DNA of 64,000 bases from Massilia aurea (GTDB taxonomy: Bacteria; Pseudomonadota; Gammaproteobacteria; Burkholderiales; Burkholderiaceae_D). The position numbers and the translations under genes are program-made. Shown piece by piece: positions 1 to 9,490 of the stretch. Location: positions 310,001-374,000 of the forward strand of contig NZ_JANUGZ010000005.1 in the NCBI RefSeq assembly GCF_024753205.1, read 5' to 3'. The notes below the pieces were generated by a model. It saw nothing but the letters and a program-made list of their open reading frames with translations, ran no database searches and was not told the DNA's origin. Every line of letters starts with the position of its first letter. Position 1 is the stretch's first letter.

Positions 1-1
1 T

Positions 2-274
2 GTCAAGGCGCCGGTCAAGGCAGCGGCAGTCAAGGCCCCGGCCAAGGCAGCAGCGGTCAAAACGCCAGCCAAGGCAGCAGCCACCAAGGCCCCGGCCGAG
101 GCAGTCGCTGCCAAAGCACCAGTCAAAAAGGCGGCAGCTGCACCACGCAAGGCCGCAGCCAAGGCTGTCGCTGAGCCGGCCGCACCGAAAGCTGTCAAGG
201 CCCCGGCCAAGACCGCAGTGAAGACCGCGTCGAAGACTGCAGCAAAGACCGCAGCCAAAACCAGCAAGAAGTAA
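2..274 (+). CDS. C-terminal Ala/Lys/Pro-rich tail of a truncated gene, probably ribonuclease R
   Basis: The reading frame is open from the left edge to a TAA at 272-274 and has no start in the window. The 90 visible residues are almost only Ala, Lys, Pro, Val and Thr in repeated AxKAPxKA-like units ending in KTSKK. Such basic, disordered tails occur on RNase R and on histone H1-like proteins of betaproteobacteria. The position 28 bp before rlmB favours RNase R (rnr-rlmB is a common order), but no catalytic domain is visible, so the identity is inferred from context only. Confidence 0.6.
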   Translation, partial: VKAPVKAAAVKAPAKAAAVKTPAKAAATKAPAEAVAAKAPVKKAAAAPRKAAAKAVAEPAAPKAVKAPAKTAVKTASKTAAKTAAKTSKK

Positions 275-302
275 GTCCCTGAAAGCATTCGAAAAGTAGC
301 AA

Positions 303-1046
303 ATGAAAAATAAAATGATTTTCGGCTTCCACGCCGTGACCTCGCGACTGCGTCACGAGTCGCAGTCAGTGGAAGAAATCTTCGTCGATGCCGAGCGCAA
401 CGACGGCCGCATGAAGGACCTGATCGCCAACGCCAAGGCGGCCGGCGTGCGCGTGATGCCGGTCGAGGCCGCGCGTCTCGACAAGATCACCGGTACCCGT
501 CGTCACCAGGGCGTGATCGCGTTTGCCAGCCAGCTCGCGCTGGCGCGCAATCTCGATGAGCTGCTCGACGCCATCGAAGGTCCGCCATTGCTGCTGATCC
601 TGGACGGCATCACCGATCCGCACAACCTGGGCGCCTGCCTGCGCGTGGCCGACGGTGTCGGCGCGCACGCGGTCATCGTGCCGAAGGACCGTGCGGTCGG
701 CCTGAATGCCACCGCCGCCAAGGTCGCCAGCGGCGCCGCCGAGACGGTCCCGTACATCACGGTGACCAACCTGGCGCGCACGATGCGCGAGCTGAAGGAG
801 CGCGACATTCTCCTGATCGGCACCACGGACGACGCCGACAAGGGTCTGTACGAAGCCGACTTCTCGGGCCCGGCCGCACTGGTCATGGGTTCGGAAGGCG
901 AGGGCATGCGCCGCCTGACGCGCGAGACCTGCGATGTGCTGGTCAGCATTCCGATGTTCGGTTCGGTCGAAAGCCTGAACGTGTCGGTGGCTTCGGGCGT
1001 CTGCCTGTACGAAGCACGCCGCCAGCGTATCGGCCGCGAAAGCTAA
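303..1046 (+). CDS. rlmB: 23S rRNA (guanosine-2251-2'-O)-methyltransferase RlmB
   Basis: A SPOUT-class (TrmH/SpoU) enzyme that 2'-O-methylates G2251 of 23S rRNA using S-adenosylmethionine. The 247 residues match the family's usual length. An N-terminal RNA-binding domain (about 1-75) is followed by the knotted methyltransferase domain. That domain shows DPHNLGACLRVAD (about 101-113), GSEGEGM (about 198-204) and SVESLNVSVASG near the C terminus, which are the three SpoU motifs forming the SAM pocket. The start ATG at 303 lies 28 bp after the preceding stop, so co-transcription is likely. Confidence 0.95.
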   Translation: MKNKMIFGFHAVTSRLRHESQSVEEIFVDAERNDGRMKDLIANAKAAGVRVMPVEAARLDKITGTRRHQGVIAFASQLALARNLDELLDAIEGPPLLLILDGITDPHNLGACLRVADGVGAHAVIVPKDRAVGLNATAAKVASGAAETVPYITVTNLARTMRELKERDILLIGTTDDADKGLYEADFSGPAALVMGSEGEGMRRLTRETCDVLVSIPMFGSVESLNVSVASGVCLYEARRQRIGRES

Positions 1047-1059
1047 TTGTTCTTCATGT

Positions 1060-1095
1060 CCGGATTGCCGCGCTCGCGGTAATCCGGGCAGTTTT
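1060..1095 (+). terminator. Probable terminator after rlmB
   Basis: A near-perfect hairpin pairs CCGGATTGCCGCG (1060-1072) with CGCGGTAATCCGG (1075-1087) with one G-U pair. It is followed after GCAG by a short TTTT. The weak U-tract makes termination plausible but not certain. Confidence 0.5.
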
Positions 1096-1233
1096 CATCC
1101 CTCCGCAGTACCAAATCCCCACCCAGTAATGCTCCTCCCGAATCGGCGACGAAACACGCCAGGCCATCCTGCGCCAACGACGGTGGTAAACTCGCGTCGA
1201 ACAACTGAACCGTTTGGCATAACAAGGAAACGC

Positions 1234-1899
1234 ATGACGAATGAAATGGTGGCGGTACTCGATCCGGTCGAGCTGCGCGTGCTGGCCGTGCTGGCCGAAA
1301 AAGAAGGCCTGACGCCCGATAATTATCCGATGTCGCTCAACGCGATCGTCAATGGCTGCAACCAGTTGTCGAGCCGCGATCCGGTCATGCAGATCAGCGA
1401 AGCGGTCGTGCTCGATACGCTGCAGCGGCTGGCCGAGCGCAAGCTCGTGAACGCCATCTCGCAGGCCGGTGCGCGCGTCGTCAAGTACGAACACCGCATG
1501 CGCATCAAGTGGACGCTCGAGCAGGACAAGCTGGCCGTGCTCACCATCCTGATGCTGCGCGGCCTGCAGACCGCCGGCGAGATCCGCACCCGCAGCGGGC
1601 GCCTGCACGAATTCAAGACGGTGGCCGATGTCGAAACGGCGCTGCAGTTCCTGATCGACAAATACCCGCCGCTGGTCGTAAAACTCGAGCGCGCGCCGGG
1701 TACCAAGGAATCGCGTTACGGCCAGCTGCTGGGCGGCGAGATCACCATTGTCGCCGGTAGCGAGCAGACGTCCAGCAGCGCGAGCAACCTGACGCAGGGC
1801 GGCCGCATCGCGCAGCTCGAAGAAGAAGTCGCCGCGCTGCGCGGCGAGATGGAAGACCTCAAGGGCCAGTTCGAGGCGTTTCGCCAGCAGTTTCAGTAA
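1234..1899 (+). CDS. DUF480 (YceH-like) family protein
   Basis: A 221-residue protein that begins MTNEMVAVLDPVELRVLAVL and shows the DUF480 pattern: EKEGLTPDNYPMSLNAIVNGCNQ-type N terminus, two winged-helix-like repeats, and a C-terminal coiled coil (about 185-221, rich in Glu and Leu). The molecular role of the family is poorly defined. A longer in-frame start exists at 1129, but ATG 1234 is chosen because AAGGAA sits 8 bases upstream and the extra 35 residues look non-coding. Its 3' end overlaps the convergent gene at 1859-2647 by 41 bp. Confidence 0.88.
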   Translation: MTNEMVAVLDPVELRVLAVLAEKEGLTPDNYPMSLNAIVNGCNQLSSRDPVMQISEAVVLDTLQRLAERKLVNAISQAGARVVKYEHRMRIKWTLEQDKLAVLTILMLRGLQTAGEIRTRSGRLHEFKTVADVETALQFLIDKYPPLVVKLERAPGTKESRYGQLLGGEITIVAGSEQTSSSASNLTQGGRIAQLEEEVAALRGEMEDLKGQFEAFRQQFQ

Positions 1900-2647
1900 C
1901 CGGCTCGAACGCCAGTTCGATCAGCGCGTCGTCGCTCCAGTCCGGATCGTTCATGGCGGTGCGAAAGCTCTGCCCCTCGACCGGCAGGTCTTTCGTGCGA
2001 TCACCTTCACGCAAGGTTGCACGTGCGAGGCGCTCTGGCGCCTCGAATTGAAAGCCCTCGCGCTCGGCATTGAAGAAGTTGCACCAGTTGGGCGTCAGCA
2101 GCACGCTGTTGACGAACAGCGTGCGCATCAGGCCAAGTTCCTCCTTGCCGATCGCGACCAACACTTGGCATTCAAGCCGCAGGTCGCCGAGGCGCCGTAC
2201 GTTCTCTGGCAGGCCGGGCGAGCGCACCAGCGGCGTCACACGGTACATGCGCCGTTTGCGATTGAGCACCAGTTCGCTGTCCGCCGCCAGCGCCGCGCTG
2301 CTGCGCGGCACGATCGTCTCAACCGCATCGTTCAGGGTCAGCGGCAGCACGAAGCCGTCCTTGCCTTCCAGGCGCAGCGCCAGTGGCGCCTCGCCCGGCT
2401 TGGGTGTCTTGTCGGTCCAGGCGCGGCGCTCGACCTTAAAGCGCAGGGCCTCGGCGCCTGGTGCCATGCGGTGATGGCGCTCGAAGGCGTCCAGGCCCGC
2501 GACGATCGCCGTGTACTTGCGCACTTCCGGCTTGCGGATCGCGTTGACGTGGATGGTCTCGGGACTGTCCGGTGGCGTGTCGGCAGCGCTGGCGCTGGTG
2601 TTCATACCCAGTAACATGCCCAGCATCAGGATGAAGGGAAGTCGCAT
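1859..2647 (-). CDS. Hypothetical exported protein, last gene of an ABC-transporter operon
   Basis: The 262 residues begin with a clear signal peptide (hydrophobic MRLPFILMLGMLLGM, probable cleavage after SASA near residue 21). I recognise no family in the mature part. It has charged segments and a C-terminal acidic stretch. It starts 5 bp after the stop of the permease gene, so it is the fourth gene of the GntR-ATPase-permease operon and probably contributes a periplasmic function to it. Its 3' end is antisense to the last 41 bp of the DUF480 gene. Confidence 0.75.
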   Translation of the reverse strand: MRLPFILMLGMLLGMNTSASAADTPPDSPETIHVNAIRKPEVRKYTAIVAGLDAFERHHRMAPGAEALRFKVERRAWTDKTPKPGEAPLALRLEGKDGFVLPLTLNDAVETIVPRSSAALAADSELVLNRKRRMYRVTPLVRSPGLPENVRRLGDLRLECQVLVAIGKEELGLMRTLFVNSVLLTPNWCNFFNAEREGFQFEAPERLARATLREGDRTKDLPVEGQSFRTAMNDPDWSDDALIELAFEPVTETAGETPRTGP

Positions 2648-2652
2648 CGCGC

Positions 2653-3636
2653 TTACCCCTCGTCACGCCAGCGACGCAGGCGAATCGCGCCGTAGATCAT
2701 CGCGCAGCCGGCAGCGGCCGCGATCCAGACACCCGGCGTGAGCAGCGTGGCATACGATGTGCCCAGCAGCAGCGGCCCATCGAGCCCGGCCTGTTGCTGC
2801 TGCGCCAGCGCCGCGCCATTGACTTCGCCGAACCAGATCCCGGGGAATACGCCCAGCAGCACCCGCGCCACGATCTCTTCACCGAACCACTTGACGTTCA
2901 TCGACACCCCGGCAAAACGCCCGGCCAGGAAATCGAACCAGGCCAGAATCGCCAGCGCCACCAGCGGCGCGCCGACGGCCCACAGGAAGACGCGTGACTT
3001 TGCCCAGCTCGACACCAGGAGCAGCCAGCCCACTGTCGGCAACGCCCACAGGATGTACAGCGGCAGGAAGCTGATCAGATACACGGGCGCCAGGTAAAAG
3101 TCGACATTGGCCAGCACCGGTGCGATCAGGTTGATGCCCTTGATGGCGCCGCCCAGCAGGCCGATCACCAGCAGGATCAGCGAGGCGGCAATGCCGATCG
3201 CGATCGTCGCCAGCGGCGCGACCAGCAGCGCCGTTGCGACCTTCGACAGTACGGTCTGCGCATCGGACATCGGCAGCGATTTCCAGAACAGGATGCTGCG
3301 GTCGCGCCGGTCATCGTACAGCGCCGCCATGCAGTAGAAGAACACGACTACCGGCAGCACGAAGAACAGCGGCGCCGTGATCACCAGGTAGCTCGACGCG
3401 GCGGCAGCGGCCAGCTTGGCCAGCACCGCGGGCGGCAAGCCATTGACCGTCATGACTTGTTCCCCGCTGACCTGCACGTGGAACGACGGGTTGGCGATGA
3501 TGGCGTACAGGAAGCCGCCACCGAACAGCAGCACGATCACGGCGGCCACGACCAGCGGCGCCCAGAAGAAGGCGCCCTTGTGTTCCCACAGTTCGCGCCG
3601 GATCAGCCATTTCATGGTGCTCATTGGCGTAGTCAT
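2653..3636 (-). CDS. ABC-2-type transporter permease
   Basis: An integral membrane protein of 327 residues with about six hydrophobic segments: near 25-47, two around 115-140, 165-190, 205-235, and one near the C terminus. It lacks a signal peptide. This is the membrane half of an exporter whose ATPase is encoded just upstream, and the two genes overlap as ATGA (3633-3636), implying translational coupling. Members of the family next to YtrA-type regulators are linked to antibiotic or cell-envelope stress in other bacteria. The substrate here is unknown. Confidence 0.85.
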   Translation of the reverse strand: MTTPMSTMKWLIRRELWEHKGAFFWAPLVVAAVIVLLFGGGFLYAIIANPSFHVQVSGEQVMTVNGLPPAVLAKLAAAAASSYLVITAPLFFVLPVVVFFYCMAALYDDRRDRSILFWKSLPMSDAQTVLSKVATALLVAPLATIAIGIAASLILLVIGLLGGAIKGINLIAPVLANVDFYLAPVYLISFLPLYILWALPTVGWLLLVSSWAKSRVFLWAVGAPLVALAILAWFDFLAGRFAGVSMNVKWFGEEIVARVLLGVFPGIWFGEVNGAALAQQQQAGLDGPLLLGTSYATLLTPGVWIAAAAGCAMIYGAIRLRRWRDEG

Positions 3637-4505
3637 GCGTAGGTTCCTTTCATGGTGGCGACGAACAGGTCGGCCACGCTCGGGTTGCGGACTTCGCCGA
3701 GTGCGGCCAGCTGGGTGCGGGACAGGCCGCCCGCGCGCAGTGCGTCGAACAGCATCACGGATTTGCCGAATACGGTGCGCTCGTCGATCGGTTGCAGCGC
3801 TCTGGCCGCGGCTACCTTGTCGCTGCCCACCATGACTTCGACATAGCGCTCGCCGATCTCTTCCATCGACGCCGCCAGCGCGATCTTGCCGTCGCGGATG
3901 AACAGCAGGTCGGTCAGGATGTGCTCGACTTCCTCGACCTGGTGCGTCGTGATGACGATCGTCTTGTGTTCGTCAAAATAGTCTTCGAGCAGGTTCTGGT
4001 AGAACGTCTTGCGGTAGATGATGTCCAGGCCGAGCGTCGGCTCGTCCAGCACCAGCAGCTTCGCGTCGATTGCCATCACGAGCGCCAGGTGCAGTTGCAC
4101 GATCATGCCCTTGGACATTTCCTTGACCTTCATCGTCGGCGTCAGCTTGGTATTGGCGATGTAGCGTTCGGCCTTGCTGCGGTCGAAGCGCGGATGCACG
4201 CCGGCCACGAAGTCGATTGCATCCTTCACGCGCAGCCAGCGCGGCAGGATGGCGACGTCGGCGATGAAGCAGACGTCCTTCATCAGCTCGTCGCGCTGGG
4301 TGCGCGGATCCAGGCCCAGTACCGACAGCTCGCCTTCGCACTGGATCAGGCCAAGGGCCGCCTTGAGCGTCGTCGTCTTGCCCGAGCCGTTAGGGCCGAT
4401 CAGGCCGACGATGCGGCCGGCGGCGATCTCGATATCGATGCTGTCGACGGCGACACGCTTGCCGTAGTGCTTGCTCAAACCCCGCGCGGAAATGACGGCG
4501 CTCAT
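3633..4505 (-). CDS. ABC transporter ATP-binding protein
   Basis: Nucleotide-binding subunit of 290 residues. Visible motifs are Walker A GPNGSGKTT (about 39-47), the signature region around MSKGM, Walker B LLVLDEPTLGLD (about 150-161) and the switch His in TTHQ. The signature is EMSKGMIVQL rather than the canonical LSGGQ, a variant typical of the YtrB/ABC-2 subfamily. The start ATG at 4505 overlaps the regulator's stop as ATGA. An upstream in-frame extension to 4589 would run into the regulator gene and is rejected. Confidence 0.92.
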   Translation of the reverse strand: MSAVISARGLSKHYGKRVAVDSIDIEIAAGRIVGLIGPNGSGKTTTLKAALGLIQCEGELSVLGLDPRTQRDELMKDVCFIADVAILPRWLRVKDAIDFVAGVHPRFDRSKAERYIANTKLTPTMKVKEMSKGMIVQLHLALVMAIDAKLLVLDEPTLGLDIIYRKTFYQNLLEDYFDEHKTIVITTHQVEEVEHILTDLLFIRDGKIALAASMEEIGERYVEVMVGSDKVAAARALQPIDERTVFGKSVMLFDALRAGGLSRTQLAALGEVRNPSVADLFVATMKGTYA

Positions 4506-4870
4506 GCGGCACCTCCGTGGTCGGCGTTGGTCAGCAGCTCTTTGACGTCCAGGCCCAGGCGGCGGATGCGCTCGAGCATCGCCGGCCACTCTTCACTGAT
4601 GAAACGTGCGCGCTCGCTTGCCAGCAGTTTCTCGCTGGCGCCTTCGGTGACATACATGCCAATTCCCCTTCGTTTTTCCACCAGATTCTCGTCGACCAGT
4701 TCCTGATAGGCCTTCGACACGGTGATTGGGTTGAGTTGATAGTCGGCGGCGATCTTGCGCACCGAGGGCAGGGCGTCGCCAGCCTTGAGATCGCCGTCGA
4801 GCATCATGCCGACGACGCGCTCCTTGAGCTGGCGGTAAATCGGGGTCTTATCGTTCCAGCCGACGGTCAT
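4502..4870 (-). CDS. GntR-family (YtrA subfamily) transcriptional regulator
   Basis: A short, 122-residue GntR protein: N-terminal winged helix (about 8-75, with IYRQLKERV and the recognition helix around LPSVRKIAADYQLNPITVSKAY) and only a small C-terminal helical dimerisation part, as in the YtrA subfamily. Such regulators usually repress their own operon and respond to envelope-active compounds. It is the first gene of the operon, coupled by ATGA to the ATPase gene. A strong promoter lies about 90 bp upstream. Confidence 0.92.
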   Translation of the reverse strand: MTVGWNDKTPIYRQLKERVVGMMLDGDLKAGDALPSVRKIAADYQLNPITVSKAYQELVDENLVEKRRGIGMYVTEGASEKLLASERARFISEEWPAMLERIRRLGLDVKELLTNADHGGAA

Positions 4871-4959
4871 CGGGGGCCTCCGTGGTGGTTCGGTGCGGCG
4901 TCATTGTGATGCGCATGCCTGCCTCCTCATGGTGGTGTGTTGAAGTGGTGTTGTAGTTG

Positions 4960-4987
4960 AGTATAACAGTGGTCGCGCAAAGGTCAA
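4960..4987 (-). promoter_or_regulatory. Sigma-70 promoter of the GntR-ABC operon
   Basis: Read on the minus strand, TTGACC (4987-4982) and TATACT (4965-4960) are separated by 16 bp. Between this promoter and the start codon lie two imperfect direct repeats, ACTACAACACCA and ACTTCAACACACCA (about 4930-4957). They are a candidate operator for the YtrA-type regulator. Confidence 0.7.
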
Positions 4988-5033
4988 TATGCAGACGCGA
5001 GATCATGCGCGGCGGGTAGAGCGTGGAAGGATC

Positions 5034-5816
5034 TTAGAGAGTGGCGCCGTCGACGTCGTGGCGCACGAGGCTGCCATCCGGGTACAACGCGAGCCAGCCA
5101 CCGCGGGCAGGTACCTCGTCGAGCTCCCAGTCGGGCAGCACGTAGCGCAGCTTGTCGCCGTGCGCGTGCACGGCGGGCCGGTGCGTGTGCCCGTGAATGA
5201 TGACGTCGGCATCAAGCGAGGCGAACACATCGGCCACTGCCTCGGGCGTGACGTCCATCGTTTCGTACGACTTGCCCGTGTGGGCTTCGCGCGAGCCTTC
5301 GCGCAGTCCGGCAATGATGCCCTTGCGCTGCGCGAGCGGCATGCCAAGAAATTGTGCCTGCCAGTCGGGGGCGCGCACCTGGGCGCGAAACGCCATGTAT
5401 TTGGTGTCCAGCGTGCACTGCGCGTCACCATGCACGAGCGCGATGCGGCGCGTGCCGGCCTCGATGACATGGGGTTCCTGCAGCAGGGACAGGTGTGCGG
5501 CATGCGCAAAGCCTGCCCCGACCAGAAAGTCGCGGTTGCCCGCGATCCAATAGACCGCCACGCCGGCGTCGGCAACGGCGCGGATCGCCGTGATGATGGT
5601 CTGGTGGAATGGATCGGCAACGTCATCGTCGCCGGCCCAGTATTCGAAGATATCGCCGAGCAGATACAACTGCTCGGCATGCACCGCGCGCTCGGCCAGG
5701 AAACGTAAAAACGCTTCCAGCGTACGCGGGTGCGAGACCTGCAGATGCAGGTCGGAGATGAACAGCGCGAACGGGCGCGCAGGCAGCGTCATGGGAGCGC
5801 TCAACTGAACGCTCAT
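5034..5816 (-). CDS. lpxH: UDP-2,3-diacylglucosamine diphosphatase LpxH
   Basis: Calcineurin-like metallophosphoesterase that removes UMP from UDP-2,3-diacylglucosamine to give lipid X in lipid A synthesis, acting at the inner face of the cytoplasmic membrane. The metal-binding motifs are all present: SDLHL (about 20-24), GDIFEYW, GNRDF, HGD and HGHTHRP near residue 210. Length 260 is slightly above the family norm. An alternative start eight codons in (MTLPARP) would bring it closer. It lies downstream of two cyclophilin genes on the same strand. Confidence 0.92.
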   Translation of the reverse strand: MSVQLSAPMTLPARPFALFISDLHLQVSHPRTLEAFLRFLAERAVHAEQLYLLGDIFEYWAGDDDVADPFHQTIITAIRAVADAGVAVYWIAGNRDFLVGAGFAHAAHLSLLQEPHVIEAGTRRIALVHGDAQCTLDTKYMAFRAQVRAPDWQAQFLGMPLAQRKGIIAGLREGSREAHTGKSYETMDVTPEAVADVFASLDADVIIHGHTHRPAVHAHGDKLRYVLPDWELDEVPARGGWLALYPDGSLVRHDVDGATL

Positions 5817-5847
5817 GAGACCGACTGAGGCTGGTGCGCGCCAGGCA

Positions 5848-6339
5848 TTACAGAACTTCGATTTTCTCGATGATGACTGGATCGACTGGCACGTCGGAGT
5901 GCATGCCGCCGCGGCTGGTCTTGACGTTGTTCAGCGTATCGACGATGTCCTGGCCTTCGGTGACCTTACCGAACACGGCGTAACCCCAGCCGTCCTGGCC
6001 CGGGTAGTCGAGGAAGGCATTGTTCTTGGTGTTAATGAAGAACTGGGCCGATGCCGAATGCGGATCCGACGTGCGGGCCATGGCCAGCGTGTACTTGTCG
6101 TTCTTCAGGCCGTTCTTGGCTTCGTTCTCGACGGTGGCCGGCGTTGGCTTTTGCTTCATGCCTGGCTCGAAACCGCCGCCCTGGATCATGAAGTCCTTGA
6201 TCACGCGGTGGAAGATCGTGTTGCTGAAGTGGCCCTTGTTGACGTAGTCGATGAAGTTGGCAACGGTCTTCGGTGCTTTTTCAGCGTCCAGTTCAGCGGT
6301 GATGTTGCCCTGGTTGGTGGTGATGAGAATCTTCGTCAT
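5848..6339 (-). CDS. ppiB: Cytoplasmic peptidyl-prolyl cis-trans isomerase (cyclophilin) PpiB
   Basis: A 163-residue single-domain cyclophilin without signal peptide, beginning MTKILITTNQGNITAELD. It shows the active-site Arg in IFHRVIKDFMIQGG and the GYAVFGKV and FFIN segments of the PPIase fold. The ATG at 6339 has AAGGA 7 bases upstream. The much longer open frame to 6615 reads through the ppiA 3' end in a different frame and is not coding. It is probably co-transcribed with the upstream ppiA and downstream lpxH. Confidence 0.93.
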   Translation of the reverse strand: MTKILITTNQGNITAELDAEKAPKTVANFIDYVNKGHFSNTIFHRVIKDFMIQGGGFEPGMKQKPTPATVENEAKNGLKNDKYTLAMARTSDPHSASAQFFINTKNNAFLDYPGQDGWGYAVFGKVTEGQDIVDTLNNVKTSRGGMHSDVPVDPVIIEKIEVL

Positions 6340-6398
6340 GTGGTGTCCTTGTAATTGGTTGATGGGCATGCGCGCCGGATGCAGGCGCGGCGGAACCC

Positions 6399-7016
6399 TT
6401 ATTTTACTAGCTTGTCGCCCTTGAGCAGCGTCACGGACGTAATCTTGATCGGCACGACTGGCACGTTCTGCATGCCGCGCACGTCGTCGACCACGACGGC
6501 CTTGATCTTGTCGACCGTTTCCTGGCCCTTGACCACCTTGCCGAACACCGTGTAACCGGAGCCACCGACAAACGGAAAATCGATGCCCGAATTGTCGGCC
6601 ACGTTGATGAACCATTGCGAGGTGGCGCTGTCAGGATTGTCTTCGCGCGCCATCGAAATCGTGTACGGCTGGTTCGACAGGCCGTTGTTCGATTCATTCT
6701 TGATGGGCTTGAGTGTCTTGCGACCTTCAAACTTTTCGTTCATGCCGCCGCCCTGGATCATGAAGCCCTCGATCACGCGGTGGAAGATCGTGCCGTTGTA
6801 GGCGCCCGACTTGGCATAGGCCGCGAAGTTGGCCACGGTCTTGGGGGCTTTCTCCTGATCGAGTTCGACGACGATCTCGCCCATGCTGGTCTTGATCGAA
6901 TACTGCGGCATGTCGGCAGCCAGCGCGCTGCCGGAGAACAGCAGGCCGCAGGCGAGGGCAGCGGTGGCGCCAGCGACGCGCACGAGGGCGAAGCGGCGGT
7001 TGAATGACGATGACAT
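6399..7016 (-). CDS. ppiA: Periplasmic peptidyl-prolyl cis-trans isomerase (cyclophilin) PpiA
   Basis: A cyclophilin of 205 residues with an N-terminal signal peptide (RR and a hydrophobic core, cleavage after GSALA near residue 33), so it acts in the periplasm. IFHRVIEGFMIQGGG and QWFIN mark the PPIase domain. ATG 7016 is preceded by AGAGGAAG. An in-frame extension to 7154 lacks features. It is a close paralogue of the adjacent ppiB, probably from a tandem duplication with loss or gain of a signal peptide. Confidence 0.92.
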   Translation of the reverse strand: MSSSFNRRFALVRVAGATAALACGLLFSGSALAADMPQYSIKTSMGEIVVELDQEKAPKTVANFAAYAKSGAYNGTIFHRVIEGFMIQGGGMNEKFEGRKTLKPIKNESNNGLSNQPYTISMAREDNPDSATSQWFINVADNSGIDFPFVGGSGYTVFGKVVKGQETVDKIKAVVVDDVRGMQNVPVVPIKITSVTLLKGDKLVK

Positions 7017-7109
7017 CTGGCTTCCTCTGATGGACCGCGCACGTGGCGCTGTCAAGGGTTGTCCCAAAAATAAAGCTGGTCCGTATGGGGCCAGCCGGGT
7101 TTTTATCAA

Positions 7110-7118
7110 TGCTATACT
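7110..7118 (+). promoter_or_regulatory. Extended -10 promoter of cysS
   Basis: TGCTATACT at 7110-7118 is an extended -10 element (TGn plus TATACT). No good -35 is visible at the right distance. It would give a leader of about 180 nt before cysS, in the 286-bp divergent gap to ppiA. Confidence 0.5.
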
Positions 7119-7302
7119 TTCCTTGAAGCGCACAAGAGAAGCGCTTACAAACAACGTCCCATTCTATCAAATAAGAATAACACCGAGGCCCCAGGCGCAC
7201 CCCACGCCGCACCCATCCGGCTGGCGCGCATGCAATGCCGCGCCGGGATGGTCGTTGCGGCGCCGGCGAGCGTTTGCCATCCTCGTGCGAACCGAAAATT
7301 CA

Positions 7303-8702
<1,400 letters not shown>

Positions 8703-8703
<1 letters not shown>

Positions 8704-9392
8704 TGCCAGCGAACAAGGACAAGTCGGGCAGCGTGGCTGCATTGGCAGGCACGTCGCCGGCGCACGATGCGCTCGCCGTGCCGATCTACTGGGCCGAAGC
8801 CAAGCGCGAGCTGATGCAGCGCGACCGCATCATGAACAAGCTGATCCCGCAGTTCGGCGACCTGCACCTGCGCGGCCAGCCCGATCCGTTCACGACGCTC
8901 GCGCGCTCGATCGTCGGCCAGCAAGTCACGCCGAAGGCAGCCGATCTGGCCTGGGGCAAGCTGCTTGCCGTCTGCCCGACCCTGGGCCCGAGCCAGATCA
9001 TCAAGCTGGGCGCAGTCCAGTTGTCCGGTTGCGGGCTGTCCAAGCGCAAGACCGAATACATCCTCGACCTGGCCGACCACTTCAAGGCCAAGCGGGTCCA
9101 CGCCGACCTGTGGTCCGAAATGGATGACGAAGCCGTCATTGCCGAGCTGATCCGCATTCGCGGCATCAGCCGCTGGACAGCCGAGATGTTTTTGATATTT
9201 AATCTGCTGCGGCCGAACGTCCTGCCACTGGACGATCCCGGCCTGATTCAGGGGATCAGCCAAAACTATTTCTCGGGCGAACCTGTTTCGCGCAGCGATG
9301 CGCGTGAGGTGTCGGCCAACTGGGAACCCTGGCGCACGGTGGCGACCTGGTATTTATGGCGCAGCCTGGACCCGGTCGCCCCTGCGGCCTGA
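8703..9392 (+). CDS. DNA-3-methyladenine glycosylase (HhH-GPD superfamily)
   Basis: Base-excision repair glycosylase of 229 residues. The helix-hairpin-helix region LIRIRGISRWTAEM (about 146-160) is followed by the catalytic Asp within PLDDPGL (about 174-177). The N-terminal part contains the SIVGQQVTPKAAD helix typical of AlkA/MAG-type enzymes. No iron-sulphur cysteines are seen. The start ATG overlaps the cysS stop by one base, so the two genes are translationally coupled, and accA follows after 98 bp. Confidence 0.88.
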
Positions 9393-9490
9393 GCTCCGAT
9401 CCGCCCGACACGCCACCGGCTTACGGTAGAATAGCGCCCTGATCCGCCGCGCAGCCTCAGAGCACGGCCAAGACATTACCCGGAGTGACA

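Noticed and set aside
6340..6615. N-terminal extension of ppiB
   Set aside because: It lies in another frame of ppiA and is non-coding. ATG 6339 has a proper SD.
6883..7302. 140-codon extension of cysS
   Set aside because: It crosses the ppiA 5' end and the cysS promoter. The family start is at 7303.
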